Assembly: GCA_036654375.1 (NCBI GenBank)
Contig: JAVVSD010000007.1
Location: 17,789 to 81,788, forward strand
From: RZYX01 sp036654375
Lineage (GTDB): Bacteria; Bacillota; Clostridia; Oscillospirales; Acutalibacteraceae
Reading direction: 5' to 3'
Length of the DNA stretch: 64,000 nucleotides
The notes below the pieces were generated by a model, which ran no database searches, was not told the origin of the DNA, and saw nothing but the letters and a program-made list of their open reading frames with translations. The position numbers were made by a program, and so were the translations under genes. Positions 26,254 to 35,192 of this stretch are shown here, in pieces. Position 1 is the stretch's first letter, and each line of letters begins with the position of its first letter.

Positions 26254-27984
26254 TTATCCGTGTGAGTGGTTACGGCGAAAATTATTCTTTTTGCCATAAC
26301 TTCTGTCGTTTCTATCTCTGTATCCCTTGTTGTTTGGCTTGCCTTTTCCGCCTGTTTTGTTAAAGCTTCCGCCATTTGACCTTGACTTGTCTGGGATAAG
26401 AGTTGTTGTGACAGGTTTTCCGCAAATTTTTGCACCAAGCATATCCTCAACAATTTGGTCTGCAATACTTGAAGGAATAGCAACTGTTGACATATCATCA
26501 AAGATTTCAATCTTTCCAATATCCTTGCCAGACAGGTTAGTGCGTTCTGTAATAGCACCAACGATATGGTTAGGAGCGACACGATTACCGCGTCCAATGC
26601 TGATGCTTATTCTTTGGAATCCACCGCCAAGAGCAACATTTTCATAGCTTGTTTTCTTTTCAGTTTTAATATCTGTGAGCTTTGCATCATCTTTTCCAAG
26701 ATAAAGTTGAAGAGCGGCAGCAGCAATTTCTTCTGCACTGTGACCTCTTTCAATAAGCTCAGTTACCATACTTGTATATTTGCTAAGGATAGTGTTTCTC
26801 AATTCATCTTCGACCATATCTGTTTGACCTTGAGAGCTTTTCTCAAGAATTTCGTCAACAGAAGGGATATCAATTATTTTTATTTTTGATTTAACAGAGC
26901 GAGCGATGTTCTGCAAAACGGAAACCTGTCTTCTTCCACTGCAAATCGTCAGTGCAGTACCAGATTTGCCAGCTCGACCTGTTCGGCCTATTCTATGAAC
27001 ATAATACTCGTTATTCTGAGGAATGTCATAGTTTATAACATAGTCGATATCGTTGACATCAATGCCTCTTGCTGCAACATCAGTTGCAACGAGGATAGAT
27101 GTTTTTCCACTCTTGAAGCGGTCCATAACCTTTGTCCGCTGAGATTGCTTCATATCGCCATGCAATCCGTCGGTGTCAAAGCCGTTTTGAATGAGATACT
27201 CTGTGATTTCGTCAACCATTTGCTTGGTGTTACAGAAAATCATGGTAATCTTTGGACGATAGTAGCGAAGAAGCAAGTTAAGTGCGTCCTTTTTTCTGCC
27301 CATAGGGACATCAACGCAAAGCTGCTCGATATTGTCAAGTGTTACCTTTGCTTTATCGATTTCGATTAGCTTAGGTGACTTCTGAAATTGCTTTGTAAGA
27401 GCTAATATTGATGGTGGCATAGTTGCAGAAAACAAAACAGTCTGTCTATCTGCTGGAGTATCTTTAAGGATTGTTTCAATATCCTCCTTAAAGCCCATGC
27501 TTAGCATTTCATCTGCTTCATCAAGAACAACCATTTTAAGGCTGTTGAGTTTTAATGTTTTGCGACGCATATGGTCCATAACTCGTCCAGGAGTACCAAC
27601 AACAATGTTTGCTCTTTTAAGTCGTGTAATCTGCCTTTCCATTGGAGCTCCACCATAAACATCAACAACATGAATACCGGACTTGAATTTTGTTAGCTTT
27701 TCAATTTCCTGGCAGGCCTGCTGTGCAAGTTCACGGGTAGGGCAGAGGATAAGCACTTGAACGGTGATTTTTTCCTCATGTGTGTCAATTTTTTCAATTG
27801 CTGGGATTGCAAAGGCAACAGTTTTGCCTGTTCCTGTTTGTGAGCGTCCAATAACATCGACACCTGTACGAATGATAGGAATAGCCTGTGTTTGGATGCT
27901 TGTGGCTGTGTCAAAGCCCATTTCGTCGACAGCCCTTTTAACCTTGGGCGTAAGATTTAGTTCTAAAAAAGATATTTGATTCAT
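26254..27984 (-). CDS. DEAD-box ATP-dependent RNA helicase with DbpA-type RNA-binding domain
   Basis: RNA helicase of the CshA/DeaD class, acting in ribosome assembly or mRNA decay. The 576 residues contain the Q motif (FDTATSIQTQAIP), motif I SQTGTGKT, motif II LDEADEML, motif III SAT, and motif VI HRIGRTGRAGK. A DbpA-like RNA-binding domain spans about residues 450-530 and the C-terminal tail is Gly/Asn/Arg/Lys-rich (GGKGKPNNKGYRDRNDRSYG). The transcript should carry a ~100-nt leader, common for cold-inducible helicases. The ATG at 27984 follows ACGAGGAAAAA. Confidence 0.92.
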   Translation of the reverse strand: MNQISFLELNLTPKVKRAVDEMGFDTATSIQTQAIPIIRTGVDVIGRSQTGTGKTVAFAIPAIEKIDTHEEKITVQVLILCPTRELAQQACQEIEKLTKFKSGIHVVDVYGGAPMERQITRLKRANIVVGTPGRVMDHMRRKTLKLNSLKMVVLDEADEMLSMGFKEDIETILKDTPADRQTVLFSATMPPSILALTKQFQKSPKLIEIDKAKVTLDNIEQLCVDVPMGRKKDALNLLLRYYRPKITMIFCNTKQMVDEITEYLIQNGFDTDGLHGDMKQSQRTKVMDRFKSGKTSILVATDVAARGIDVNDIDYVINYDIPQNNEYYVHRIGRTGRAGKSGTALTICSGRRQVSVLQNIARSVKSKIKIIDIPSVDEILEKSSQGQTDMVEDELRNTILSKYTSMVTELIERGHSAEEIAAAALQLYLGKDDAKLTDIKTEKKTSYENVALGGGFQRISISIGRGNRVAPNHIVGAITERTNLSGKDIGKIEIFDDMSTVAIPSSIADQIVEDMLGAKICGKPVTTTLIPDKSRSNGGSFNKTGGKGKPNNKGYRDRNDRSYGKKNNFRRNHSHG

Positions 27985-28089
27985 TTTTTCCTCGTTTCTT
28001 TGTTTTACAATTGCGCTGTCGCCAAGACTTTACGCAATCATATTTAGTTTATGGAGATTACGCAATAAAAAATTAAGAAACCATCATAT

Positions 28090-28117
28090 ATTATATGCAG
28101 AAACTCTATTTTTACAA
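28090..28117 (-). promoter_or_regulatory. Sigma-A promoter of the DEAD-box helicase
   Basis: Minus strand: TTGTAA (28112-28117), 16 nt, TATAAT (28090-28095). The ~100-nt leader contains two copies of ATTGCGTAA about 30 nt apart (around 28030-28065), which could be a structured or regulated leader element. Confidence 0.65.
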
Positions 28118-28119
28118 TA

Positions 28120-28149
28120 AAAAAACGAGGAATAATGAAACTCCTCGTT
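28120..28149 (-). terminator. Intrinsic terminator after the ABC exporter operon
   Basis: Minus strand: AACGAGGA and TCCTCGTT form an 8-bp stem followed by TTTTTTATTG. Confidence 0.9.
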
Positions 28150-28251
28150 AATTATATAATAGTAATACTCGCAGTCGTGTTGAGTATTATACCTCAAAAA
28201 CTATGGATAGTCAAGTACTTTTAATGTGCGACAGAAAATTTTAATTAAGCG

Positions 28252-30093
28252 TTAAGCGGTTTGCTCAAACTGAGAGTTATACAGGTCAGCATAGAAACCA
28301 TTTTTGGCAATAAGCTCGTTATGGTTTCCCTGTTCAACAATATCTCCATCACGCATAACAAGGATGATGTCAGCATCACGAATTGTCGAAAGTCTGTGAG
28401 CAATAATAAAGCTTGTGCGTCCATTTGTCAGGTTATCCATAGCTTTTTGGATACGGATTTCCGTTCTGGTGTCAACAGACGAGGTGGCTTCGTCAAGTAT
28501 AAGCACAGGATTGTCTGCAAGGATTGCTCGTGCGATTGTAAGAAGTTGTTTTTGTCCCTGCGAAACATTGCTTGCCTCTTCATTAAGCTCCATCTGATAT
28601 CCGCCTGGTAGGGTTTTGATAAAGTGATGTGCATGGGCAGCTTTTGCAGCTTCAATGACCTCTTCATCGGTTGCATCAAGTCTGCCATAACGGATATTTT
28701 CCATTATTGTTCCCTTAAACAGCCATGTTTCCTGCAAAACCATTCCAAACTCTGCACGAAGTTCACTTCTGTTAAAATCTTTAATATTGTATCCGTCAAG
28801 TAAAATCGCACCGCTATTAACATCATAGTAACGCATAAGAAGCTTAACCATTGTTGTCTTTCCCGCTCCAGTTGGACCAACAATTGCAATTTTTTGTCCA
28901 GGTTTAACATCAACACTGAAATTATTGATTATAATTTTGTCTTCATTATAACCAAACTTAACATTTTCAAAGCTCACATGGCCTTCAATGTTATCAGGCT
29001 TAACGGGATTTTCTGCTGTTTGGTCCTCTTCCTCTTCTGCTAAAAATTCAAAAACACGCTCGGCAGATGCTGTCATTGACTGAAGCATATTAGAAACCTG
29101 TGCAATCTGTTGAATTGGCTGTGTAAAATTGCGAACATACTGAATGAACGCCTGAATATCGCCAATGGTGATTTTTCCATTAATAGCAAGAAATGCACCG
29201 GAAATTGCAACAGCAGCATAACCAAGGTTGCCAATAAACATCATAATAGGTTGCATCATTCCAGACATAAACTGTGATTTCCAAGCCGATTTATAAAGAA
29301 CATCGTTTGTGTTGTGAAACGCATTAAGCACATCTTGCTCCTTGTTAAACACCTTGACAACGGTGTGTCCTCCATAGACTTCTTCAACCTGTCCGTTGAT
29401 GTGTCCAAGGTATTCTTGCTGTGTGCGAAAATATTTTTGAGATTTTTTAATTATGAGTCCAATAAGACCAGCACTTAAAGGAAGGACAAGAATTGCGATA
29501 AGAGTCATTATTGGGCTAATGCTAATCATCATAACAAGCACACCGATTATTGTTGCAACAGAGGTGATAAGCTGTGTAATGCTTTGATTAAGCCCGTTAC
29601 CAAGCGTATCAACATCATTTGTGATTCTGGAGAGAACTTCGCCGTATGTGCGGGTTTCAAAATATTTCATTGGCATACGGTTTATTTTTGACGAGATATC
29701 TCGCCTCATTCTGTAGCAGACCTTTTGTGTAATATTGGTCATTATCAGTCCTTGTACAAAGTTAAAAATTGAACTTATGACATAAAGACAAAGGACAATA
29801 AGAAGTATTTTTGCAACAGCATCAAAATCAATTCCACCGATGCCTTGAATTTTGGACATCAGTCCATCAAACAACTCTGTTGTTGCTCTGCCCAAAATTT
29901 TTGGACCGACAATGGAAAAGACGGTGCTTGCAACAGCAAAAAGCATAACGGCAAAAATCCCAAGCTTATATTGACTCATATAGGAAAACAACTTTTTAAG
30001 GGTCCCCTTAAAGTCTTTTGCCTTTTCAACATTCATCATTCCGTGCATTCCGCCGGGTCTTTTTGGCATTGAAGGCTTTTTATTGCTTGCCAT
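28252..30093 (-). CDS. ABC exporter half-transporter (consensus-site subunit)
   Basis: 613-residue type IV ABC exporter: a Met/Pro/Lys-rich N-terminal tail, six membrane helices (about 50-340) and a nucleotide-binding domain with GPTGAGKTT, signature VSQGQKQ and Walker B LILDEATSSVD, which keeps the catalytic Glu. Its partner has Asp at that position, the pattern of heterodimeric exporters such as BmrCD or TM287/288. The ATG at 30093 starts 1 nt after the partner's stop with AAGGAG upstream; in-frame codons further 5' overlap the partner and lack a ribosome site. Probably multidrug or lipid export. Confidence 0.9.
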   Translation of the reverse strand: MASNKKPSMPKRPGGMHGMMNVEKAKDFKGTLKKLFSYMSQYKLGIFAVMLFAVASTVFSIVGPKILGRATTELFDGLMSKIQGIGGIDFDAVAKILLIVLCLYVISSIFNFVQGLIMTNITQKVCYRMRRDISSKINRMPMKYFETRTYGEVLSRITNDVDTLGNGLNQSITQLITSVATIIGVLVMMISISPIMTLIAILVLPLSAGLIGLIIKKSQKYFRTQQEYLGHINGQVEEVYGGHTVVKVFNKEQDVLNAFHNTNDVLYKSAWKSQFMSGMMQPIMMFIGNLGYAAVAISGAFLAINGKITIGDIQAFIQYVRNFTQPIQQIAQVSNMLQSMTASAERVFEFLAEEEEDQTAENPVKPDNIEGHVSFENVKFGYNEDKIIINNFSVDVKPGQKIAIVGPTGAGKTTMVKLLMRYYDVNSGAILLDGYNIKDFNRSELRAEFGMVLQETWLFKGTIMENIRYGRLDATDEEVIEAAKAAHAHHFIKTLPGGYQMELNEEASNVSQGQKQLLTIARAILADNPVLILDEATSSVDTRTEIRIQKAMDNLTNGRTSFIIAHRLSTIRDADIILVMRDGDIVEQGNHNELIAKNGFYADLYNSQFEQTA

Positions 30094-30094
30094 A

Positions 30095-32293
30095 TCAGTT
30101 GTTCTCCTTTCCTGTGTAATTTGCACTAATTTCTTTTTCTGAAAGCTGTGATTTAACTATCTGGCTGTAAACATCACAAGTATTCAGCAGTTCCTCATGC
30201 TTTCCTTTTCCAACAAGTTTTCCGTCCTCAATAACAAGTATCTGGTCAGCGTGTAAAATTGTGCTTATACGCTGTGCAACAATAAGAACGGTGCAATCAG
30301 AAACACTTGGGGCAAGAGCTTTTCGAAGTGCGATATCTGTTTTAAAATCAAGGGCTGAAAAGCTGTCGTCAAAGATAAATATTTTAGGCTTTTTTGCAAT
30401 TGCTCTTGCGATTGCAAGCCTTTGCTTTTGACCTCCGGAAACATTTCCGCCACCCTGCGATATAGAGCTTTGATACCCATCGGATTTATCTTCAATAAAA
30501 TCTGAGGCCTGTGCAATTCTTGCGGCATTTTTAATTTCATCTTCGGTTGCATTTTCTGCACCAAAACGCAGATTTGAGTCAACCGTTCCAGAAAACAAAA
30601 CACCCTTTTGAGGAACAAAACCGACAAGCTTTCTAAGACTGCATTGCGACATATCTCGGATATCTGTTCCATCAATAAGAATAGCTCCGTCAGTGACATC
30701 ATAAAGGCGTGGTATAAGATTTATAAGCGTAGACTTGCCACATCCAGTACTTCCGATAATGGCAGTGGTCTTCCCTGGAAGTGCCTCAAAATCAATGTTT
30801 TCAAGAACATAGTCTTCGGCATTTGGATATTTAAAGCTGACATTTTTAAATGATACAACGCCATTTGCATTGCTTGGTGTAAAGGGGTTTACCTTGTCAA
30901 CAATGGTTGGCTCGGTTTTCAAGATTTCATCAATTCTTCCGGCTGCAACAGCGGCTCTTGGAAGCATGATTGATACCATGGTGAGCATCAGGAATGACAT
31001 GACTATCATCATTGCATATGTGATGAATGCGGTCATTGCACCAACCTCAAGAATGCCTGCGTCAATGCGTTTTGATGCAACCCAGATAATAAGAACGGAC
31101 AAGCCGTTCATAAGTAACATCATAAGTGGCATCATAAATGTCATTACGCGGTTAGTGAAAAGCATGGTTTTTGTGAGCGATTTATTTGCCTCATCAAAAC
31201 GCTCTTCCTCAAGCTTTTCTCGGCTGAATGCACGAATAACTGAAATACCTGTAAGTATTTCTCGAGATACAAGGTTAACTTTATCAATCAAATTCTGCAT
31301 AACCTTGAATTTTGGCATTGCAATCACCATCAGCAAGCCAACAATGCACGCCAAGGTGAGTATGGCAAGTGCTATAATCCATTCCATGTTGGCACCGGTA
31401 CGGAAAACCATAATAATTCCACCGATTGCAAGGATAGGGGAATAGAAAACCATTCTCAGCATTATTGTTGAAACCATTTGAACCTGCTGAATATCATTTG
31501 TGCTTCTTGTGATAAGCGATGCGGTCGAAAACTTATCCATCTCTGTATTTGAAAAACTAACAACTTTGTTAAACACAGATTCACGCAAATTTTTACCAAT
31601 ACCTGCACCAACTCGTGAGGAAAAAAGGCTGACAAGTATTGCGGCGGCAACCATAAGAAGTGTCATTCCAAGCATCATAACGCCTGTTTCCCAAAGGTAG
31701 TCTGTCTGCATTTTATTAAGGTCTAAGCCAACTGCTTTATACTCGTTCTTTGTGAACGCAATGGCAGAGGAGTGTAGCATTGTTTCACCCATTGTGTCGA
31801 GTTCTTTGTCAAGCTGTTTTCTAATTTCAGCAGGGGAATGAGAAACAGAAGGCATTGCAACCTTTGCCCCTTGTGGCATTGCTTTAACTTGTCCATTTGC
31901 AGTGCTATCTTGTTTTTTTGCACTGCTTTGTTGGCTCATTTGCGATGCCATGTTAGAAATGACAATTGGCTTTGTAAACTTTTTGTCAAGCTTTGTCAAA
32001 TTCTCCTTTGAAGTGTCTTTAATATGATAGAAGCCATCGTCTTTTTGCTCAAAGGATTTCTCCCAAAGCGATTTTTCATCATCGGTCATAAAGTATTTAA
32101 TCTTTTCAAACTCTTTTGCTCTAATAACGGTAGGAGTTGCAAATTCTATTCCGCTGTTTTGAATACCAACATCAATAATATTTGATGTGTAGCTTGGCAA
32201 TGACAAGTCGCACATTGCCTGAACAAAAAGCAGAATAATAATTAAAAATACCGATTTCCAATAAGGTCTCATATTTCTAAAAATTTTAAGCAT
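30095..32293 (-). CDS. ABC exporter half-transporter (degenerate-site subunit, large extracytoplasmic insert)
   Basis: 732-residue ABC exporter with Walker A GSTGCGKST, signature VSGGQKQ and Walker B FIFDDSFSALD, where Asp replaces the catalytic Glu. It should pair with the 613-residue protein downstream to form a heterodimer with one degenerate ATP site. A ~130-residue polar insert (about residues 60-185, rich in Lys, Ser, Met, Gln) separates the first two membrane helices, much longer than usual. The ATG overlaps the marR stop by 8 nt (ATGCTTAA). Controlled by the MarR protein. Confidence 0.9.
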   Translation of the reverse strand: MLKIFRNMRPYWKSVFLIIILLFVQAMCDLSLPSYTSNIIDVGIQNSGIEFATPTVIRAKEFEKIKYFMTDDEKSLWEKSFEQKDDGFYHIKDTSKENLTKLDKKFTKPIVISNMASQMSQQSSAKKQDSTANGQVKAMPQGAKVAMPSVSHSPAEIRKQLDKELDTMGETMLHSSAIAFTKNEYKAVGLDLNKMQTDYLWETGVMMLGMTLLMVAAAILVSLFSSRVGAGIGKNLRESVFNKVVSFSNTEMDKFSTASLITRSTNDIQQVQMVSTIMLRMVFYSPILAIGGIIMVFRTGANMEWIIALAILTLACIVGLLMVIAMPKFKVMQNLIDKVNLVSREILTGISVIRAFSREKLEEERFDEANKSLTKTMLFTNRVMTFMMPLMMLLMNGLSVLIIWVASKRIDAGILEVGAMTAFITYAMMIVMSFLMLTMVSIMLPRAAVAAGRIDEILKTEPTIVDKVNPFTPSNANGVVSFKNVSFKYPNAEDYVLENIDFEALPGKTTAIIGSTGCGKSTLINLIPRLYDVTDGAILIDGTDIRDMSQCSLRKLVGFVPQKGVLFSGTVDSNLRFGAENATEDEIKNAARIAQASDFIEDKSDGYQSSISQGGGNVSGGQKQRLAIARAIAKKPKIFIFDDSFSALDFKTDIALRKALAPSVSDCTVLIVAQRISTILHADQILVIEDGKLVGKGKHEELLNTCDVYSQIVKSQLSEKEISANYTGKENN

Positions 32294-32792
32294 CGTGTAT
32301 TGTATCCTTTTCTGTACATTTTTTTTGCGGGATTTCTTGTTTTGCCATCTTTAATATTTCTTCCTGCATTCCGTTATGCAACTTGTTGAGTAAAAAAATA
32401 AAGGCATCTGTTTCATCATCTTCAAGGTGATTTAGTGTTCGTTCCATAAAGTTTGACATGGTTTCCATATCATGATAGAAAGCGTCCTTACCTTTTTGAG
32501 TTACGATAACATTTGTATTTCGCCTGTCATCTTCATTTGTCACACGCTTAATATACCCTTTTTCTTCAAGGTTTTTCAGATTACGAGAAACCGCAGGGGT
32601 TGAAATTTTAAGTTCGTTTGCAATATCGCAAACACGCATTTCCCTTTCAACAGGGTTGTGCGGGCATTTAAGTATTGTGCCAAGCGTAAAGAATTCACTT
32701 TTAGGCATTGCATTTAATTTTTCGGGCAAGTTAAGCTGTTTGAGCTTGTGCATTGTTTCAAACAAGCGTCTGCTTTTACTTCCTGCTTTCAA
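32286..32792 (-). CDS. MarR-family transcriptional regulator of the ABC exporter operon
   Basis: 168-residue winged-helix repressor. The DNA-recognition helix region is ISTPAVSRNLKNLEEKG and the wing is RVTNEDDRRNTNVIVTQKG. As the first gene of the marR-ABC-ABC operon it most likely represses its own promoter until a substrate of the exporter binds. The TTG start at 32792 follows GGAGGTG by nine nt. The 13 in-frame codons upstream of it are one arm of the operator palindrome and precede the ribosome site, so they are not counted. Confidence 0.9.
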   Translation of the reverse strand: MKAGSKSRRLFETMHKLKQLNLPEKLNAMPKSEFFTLGTILKCPHNPVEREMRVCDIANELKISTPAVSRNLKNLEEKGYIKRVTNEDDRRNTNVIVTQKGKDAFYHDMETMSNFMERTLNHLEDDETDAFIFLLNKLHNGMQEEILKMAKQEIPQKKCTEKDTIHDA

Positions 32793-32809
32793 TTTAGAAC
32801 GCACCTCCA

Positions 32810-32850
32810 AATCATGTAACATTGTTATCAATTAACAATGTTACATGATT
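32810..32850. promoter_or_regulatory. MarR operator: perfect 18-bp inverted repeat
   Basis: AATCATGTAACATTGTTA (32810-32827), spacer tcaat, TAACAATGTTACATGATT (32833-32850). It lies between the marR promoter and ribosome site and overlaps the -10 box by three nt, so a bound MarR dimer would block initiation. Each arm contains its own near-palindrome (GTAACATTGTTA / TAACAATGTTAC), so two dimers could bind. Confidence 0.85.
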
Positions 32851-32876
32851 ATAAACCTGATTTATCAACAAATCAA
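32848..32876 (-). promoter_or_regulatory. Sigma-A promoter of the marR-ABC operon
   Basis: Minus strand: TTGATT (32871-32876), 17 nt, TATAAT (32848-32853). Transcription should start inside the operator near 32841. Confidence 0.8.
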
Positions 32877-32906
32877 TACCTTATAAAATAAGTTACAATT
32901 TGTTAA

Positions 32907-32945
32907 AAAATACAGCAACACTTTAAAAGTATTGCTGTATTTTTA
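32907..32945. terminator. Strong bidirectional hairpin terminator
   Basis: AAAATACAGCAA pairs with TTGCTGTATTTT, with an inner ACTTTT/AAAAGT stem. T-runs follow on both strands. It terminates the SulP remnant on the minus strand. Confidence 0.9.
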
Positions 32946-32959
32946 TAGATTATTAAATT

Positions 32960-33280
32960 TTAGCCTGCACGCTTAATATCTTCAATACTTTTGATTGCTT
33001 CACTTGCATCCCAAAACAGTTTATCATCACCCAAAAGCTGTTTAAATGGAACTCTGTCCAGCTCATCTTCAACCTGTTTTTGAACACTGCACATAAGCAC
33101 ATTAACCTTTTTAGCCTTTAATCTGCAAACGAGTTGTGCGAGGGCATCAATTCCATTACCGTCAATACTTGGAACACCACGCATGGATAAAACCAATGTT
33201 TTTGTATTGTCAATTTCATCTGCAAAGGAAGCAAGCTTTTCGCCAGTTTCAAAAAATATTGGTCATGAAAGATAGGCAAA
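32960..33280 (-). pseudogene. SulP-family anion transporter remnant (C-terminal STAS domain only)
   Basis: SulP permeases end in a cytoplasmic STAS domain. Here only that domain remains, about 104 codons. In one frame it reads FAYLS, a TGA stop (33263-33265), then PIFFETGEKL, VLSMRGVPSIDGNGIDAL and a C-terminal LLGDDKLFWDASEAI, matching the end of SulP STAS. The stop falls where the family has the conserved Gly of GPxFF, so it looks like GGA changed to TGA. The permease part is absent and the fragment abuts the phosphoesterase stop with no gap. An internal TTG at 33196 could still express ~78 residues, but this is most likely decay after a deletion. Confidence 0.8.
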
Positions 33281-34246
33281 TCACATATCCCAAGGCACTT
33301 CAAAGCTAAACCTGCTCTTAGAAATTCCGCTTTCTCCTTGAAGATAATTATTGTTGATAGGTGAGTAAGTGAAGGCATTAATTGTCTTTTTTGTTTCATT
33401 AATTTTCAATATGAGCATATATCCACCCGTCTTATCATTTTGATAGTTTGCAATTATCTGATAAACAGTTCTGTCATTTTTTCCGTCATTATCATCATCA
33501 AATTGAACGGGAATATTTGCAGTTACACTACAATGACCGCAAAAAACCATCTTGACATTATTATTTTTAGAAACAACATTTTCCTTTAAATATTCACCAA
33601 TGGGGCTTAGCGTCTTTTCAGCTGTAAGATAGTTGTGTACGCAAAGTACACCAACTCGATTAGGATATTGTGCAAAAGCTTTGTTTGCGAAGTTAATACA
33701 GCACTGTGCGGGGTCATCACTAATATATACAAATATAAACTCTGTTTTTCCAATGGTCACAAGGTCATAATGAGCATTGTTGTCATTGTGGCTCTCGCCA
33801 TACCAAGGACAGCTGTCGTAACGCTGCTCGCCAAAGTATTTTGAAAAATATTGCCGTCTGGTATTCAAGGCACCTGTGTCATGATTTCCTGCCAACACAC
33901 CATTTGGAATATCCTTAACAATGTTCATTGCATTGCTTGCAACTTTCCACTGTACCTCATCATCTGCCATTTCCACAAGGTCACCAGTATGCATAATATA
34001 AGCCAAGTTAAGCCTTTTTTGATTATCTTTAAGATATTTTGTCATCTTATAAAAGATATCGGCATTGTTATAGCTATAAAATTGTGTGTCCGTAATCATA
34101 GCAATACTATATTCATCTTTTGAGGCTTCAAGTGAATTTGTCGCTGCCGCTTTGTTTGCTTCACTTTTTGCATTTGCACAGCCAAAAAGGGTCAAATATA
34201 TAAAAGTAATTATAAATATAGGTATAAATTTTTTTTTCAAAATCAC
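33281..34246 (-). CDS. Calcineurin-like metallophosphoesterase lipoprotein
   Basis: 321 residues. The signal peptide ends in the lipobox LFGC, so it should be anchored outside the membrane. The metallophosphoesterase fold follows with variant motif I (MITDTQFYS, with DTQ in place of DxH), HTGDLVE, GNHDTG and the C-terminal GHCS. Metal-dependent phosphodiesterase or phosphatase activity on an extracellular substrate is expected. The start is a GTG at 34246; no strong Shine-Dalgarno is visible. Its stop codon touches the SulP remnant, so its 3' end may be the product of a deletion junction. Confidence 0.85.
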   Translation of the reverse strand: MILKKKFIPIFIITFIYLTLFGCANAKSEANKAAATNSLEASKDEYSIAMITDTQFYSYNNADIFYKMTKYLKDNQKRLNLAYIMHTGDLVEMADDEVQWKVASNAMNIVKDIPNGVLAGNHDTGALNTRRQYFSKYFGEQRYDSCPWYGESHNDNNAHYDLVTIGKTEFIFVYISDDPAQCCINFANKAFAQYPNRVGVLCVHNYLTAEKTLSPIGEYLKENVVSKNNNVKMVFCGHCSVTANIPVQFDDDNDGKNDRTVYQIIANYQNDKTGGYMLILKINETKKTINAFTYSPINNNYLQGESGISKSRFSFEVPWDM

Positions 34247-34533
34247 TCATCCATTCTAAAATAAAATAACTTTCAGTTATTATTATCCCTAAAAAAAGCG
34301 ATGGCATGAGAGTCGATTTTTACCTATTATTAATTGCAAAATCATATACGATTTATATATGAAATATTATTAGTTTGTGTTGTTTTAAACTAAGAAAAAG
34401 CATACAAGGTTTTCAAATGTCAATATCTACAAAAACTGTATGTTAAATGGGATTTTATTATAAAAAAATCTTTGCCATTGCACAGGAAAAAACACCCGAA
34501 CAAGTGGCAAAGAGCGGTTATATTAGAATTAAA

Positions 34534-34752
34534 TTATTTTTTCTTTGGGCATTTGCACTTGCTTTTGCATGAAAAGCGAATGATAAGAGCGGCAATAGCA
34601 ATGACTTTTACAATGAAAACCCAAGGTGCAATTTTGCGAACAAACTTGTTGTCAAGTACCTTTTCAACAAATTCACACTTGCCACAAATCTTAATAATAA
34701 GGTCAAGAAGTTTGTTGATAAGCTTAACATAAATTTCAAGAACTTTTTTCAA
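34534..34752 (-). CDS. Small membrane-associated protein, unknown
   Basis: 72 residues from a TTG with an excellent AAGGAGGT site eight nt upstream, which argues for real translation. The N-terminal half is an amphipathic Leu/Ile/Lys helix with two Cys, followed by KIAPWVFIVKVIAIAALIIRF as a likely membrane segment and a Cys/Lys-rich end (CKSKCKCPKKK). No family recognised. It stands alone between the phosphoesterase and the dinB pair. Confidence 0.6.
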   Translation of the reverse strand: MKKVLEIYVKLINKLLDLIIKICGKCEFVEKVLDNKFVRKIAPWVFIVKVIAIAALIIRFSCKSKCKCPKKK

Positions 34753-34948
34753 ATTAATATACCTCCTTAATATTTTAATGACCAACATTGTACATTAAAA
34801 TTATAATACATTATTAAAAAAATTCAAGATAAAATTGCATGATTTGTCAAAAAATGTAGAAATAAAAATTCATTTAAATCAAGCTGCTTTATGTAACGAA
34901 ATAATGTATGAGAAATATGGAGTTAAAGTAAGGGTTTAAGCCCTGAAA

Positions 34949-35188
34949 TTATTCCTTTGCTTCCACAAACCAGCGGCCTATCTCATTAAAGAGATATGCT
35001 GTTTTTTCTTTTATTCGGCAAGTGTATCTTGTGCCTTGACCGCCAACTTTAAGAGAAGCAGCTCTTCGGACATCAATAATTCGGTCAATTTCAAATTTAC
35101 ATCCATCTTCCCATGTTATCAAAAATGGAACGATTGAACCGTCTGTTTCAAAATGTGCGTCAACTTCGACGAATACTTTTTTTGACAT
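34949..35188 (-). CDS. Small conserved protein linked to dinB
   Basis: 79 residues. The sequence resembles small proteins commonly encoded just after Y-family polymerase genes in Clostridia (landmarks ITWEDGCKFEIDRIIDVRRA, GGQGTRYTCRIKEK and YLFNEIGRWFVE); this is recalled, not searched. It is rich in predicted beta strands, like a small barrel. It starts 4 nt after the dinB stop, with its Shine-Dalgarno (GAGGTGAT) overlapping that stop, so it should be SOS-induced with dinB. Role unknown; a polymerase accessory factor is a fair guess. Confidence 0.78.
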   Translation of the reverse strand: MSKKVFVEVDAHFETDGSIVPFLITWEDGCKFEIDRIIDVRRAASLKVGGQGTRYTCRIKEKTAYLFNEIGRWFVEAKE

Positions 35189-35192
35189 ATTA

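Noticed and set aside
30870..31445. 191-codon plus-strand frame inside the ABC exporter
   Set aside because: Antisense shadow of conserved transmembrane and linker sequence.
33118..33399. 93-codon frame across the phosphoesterase/STAS junction
   Set aside because: It is in a different frame from both recognisable proteins and matches neither family.
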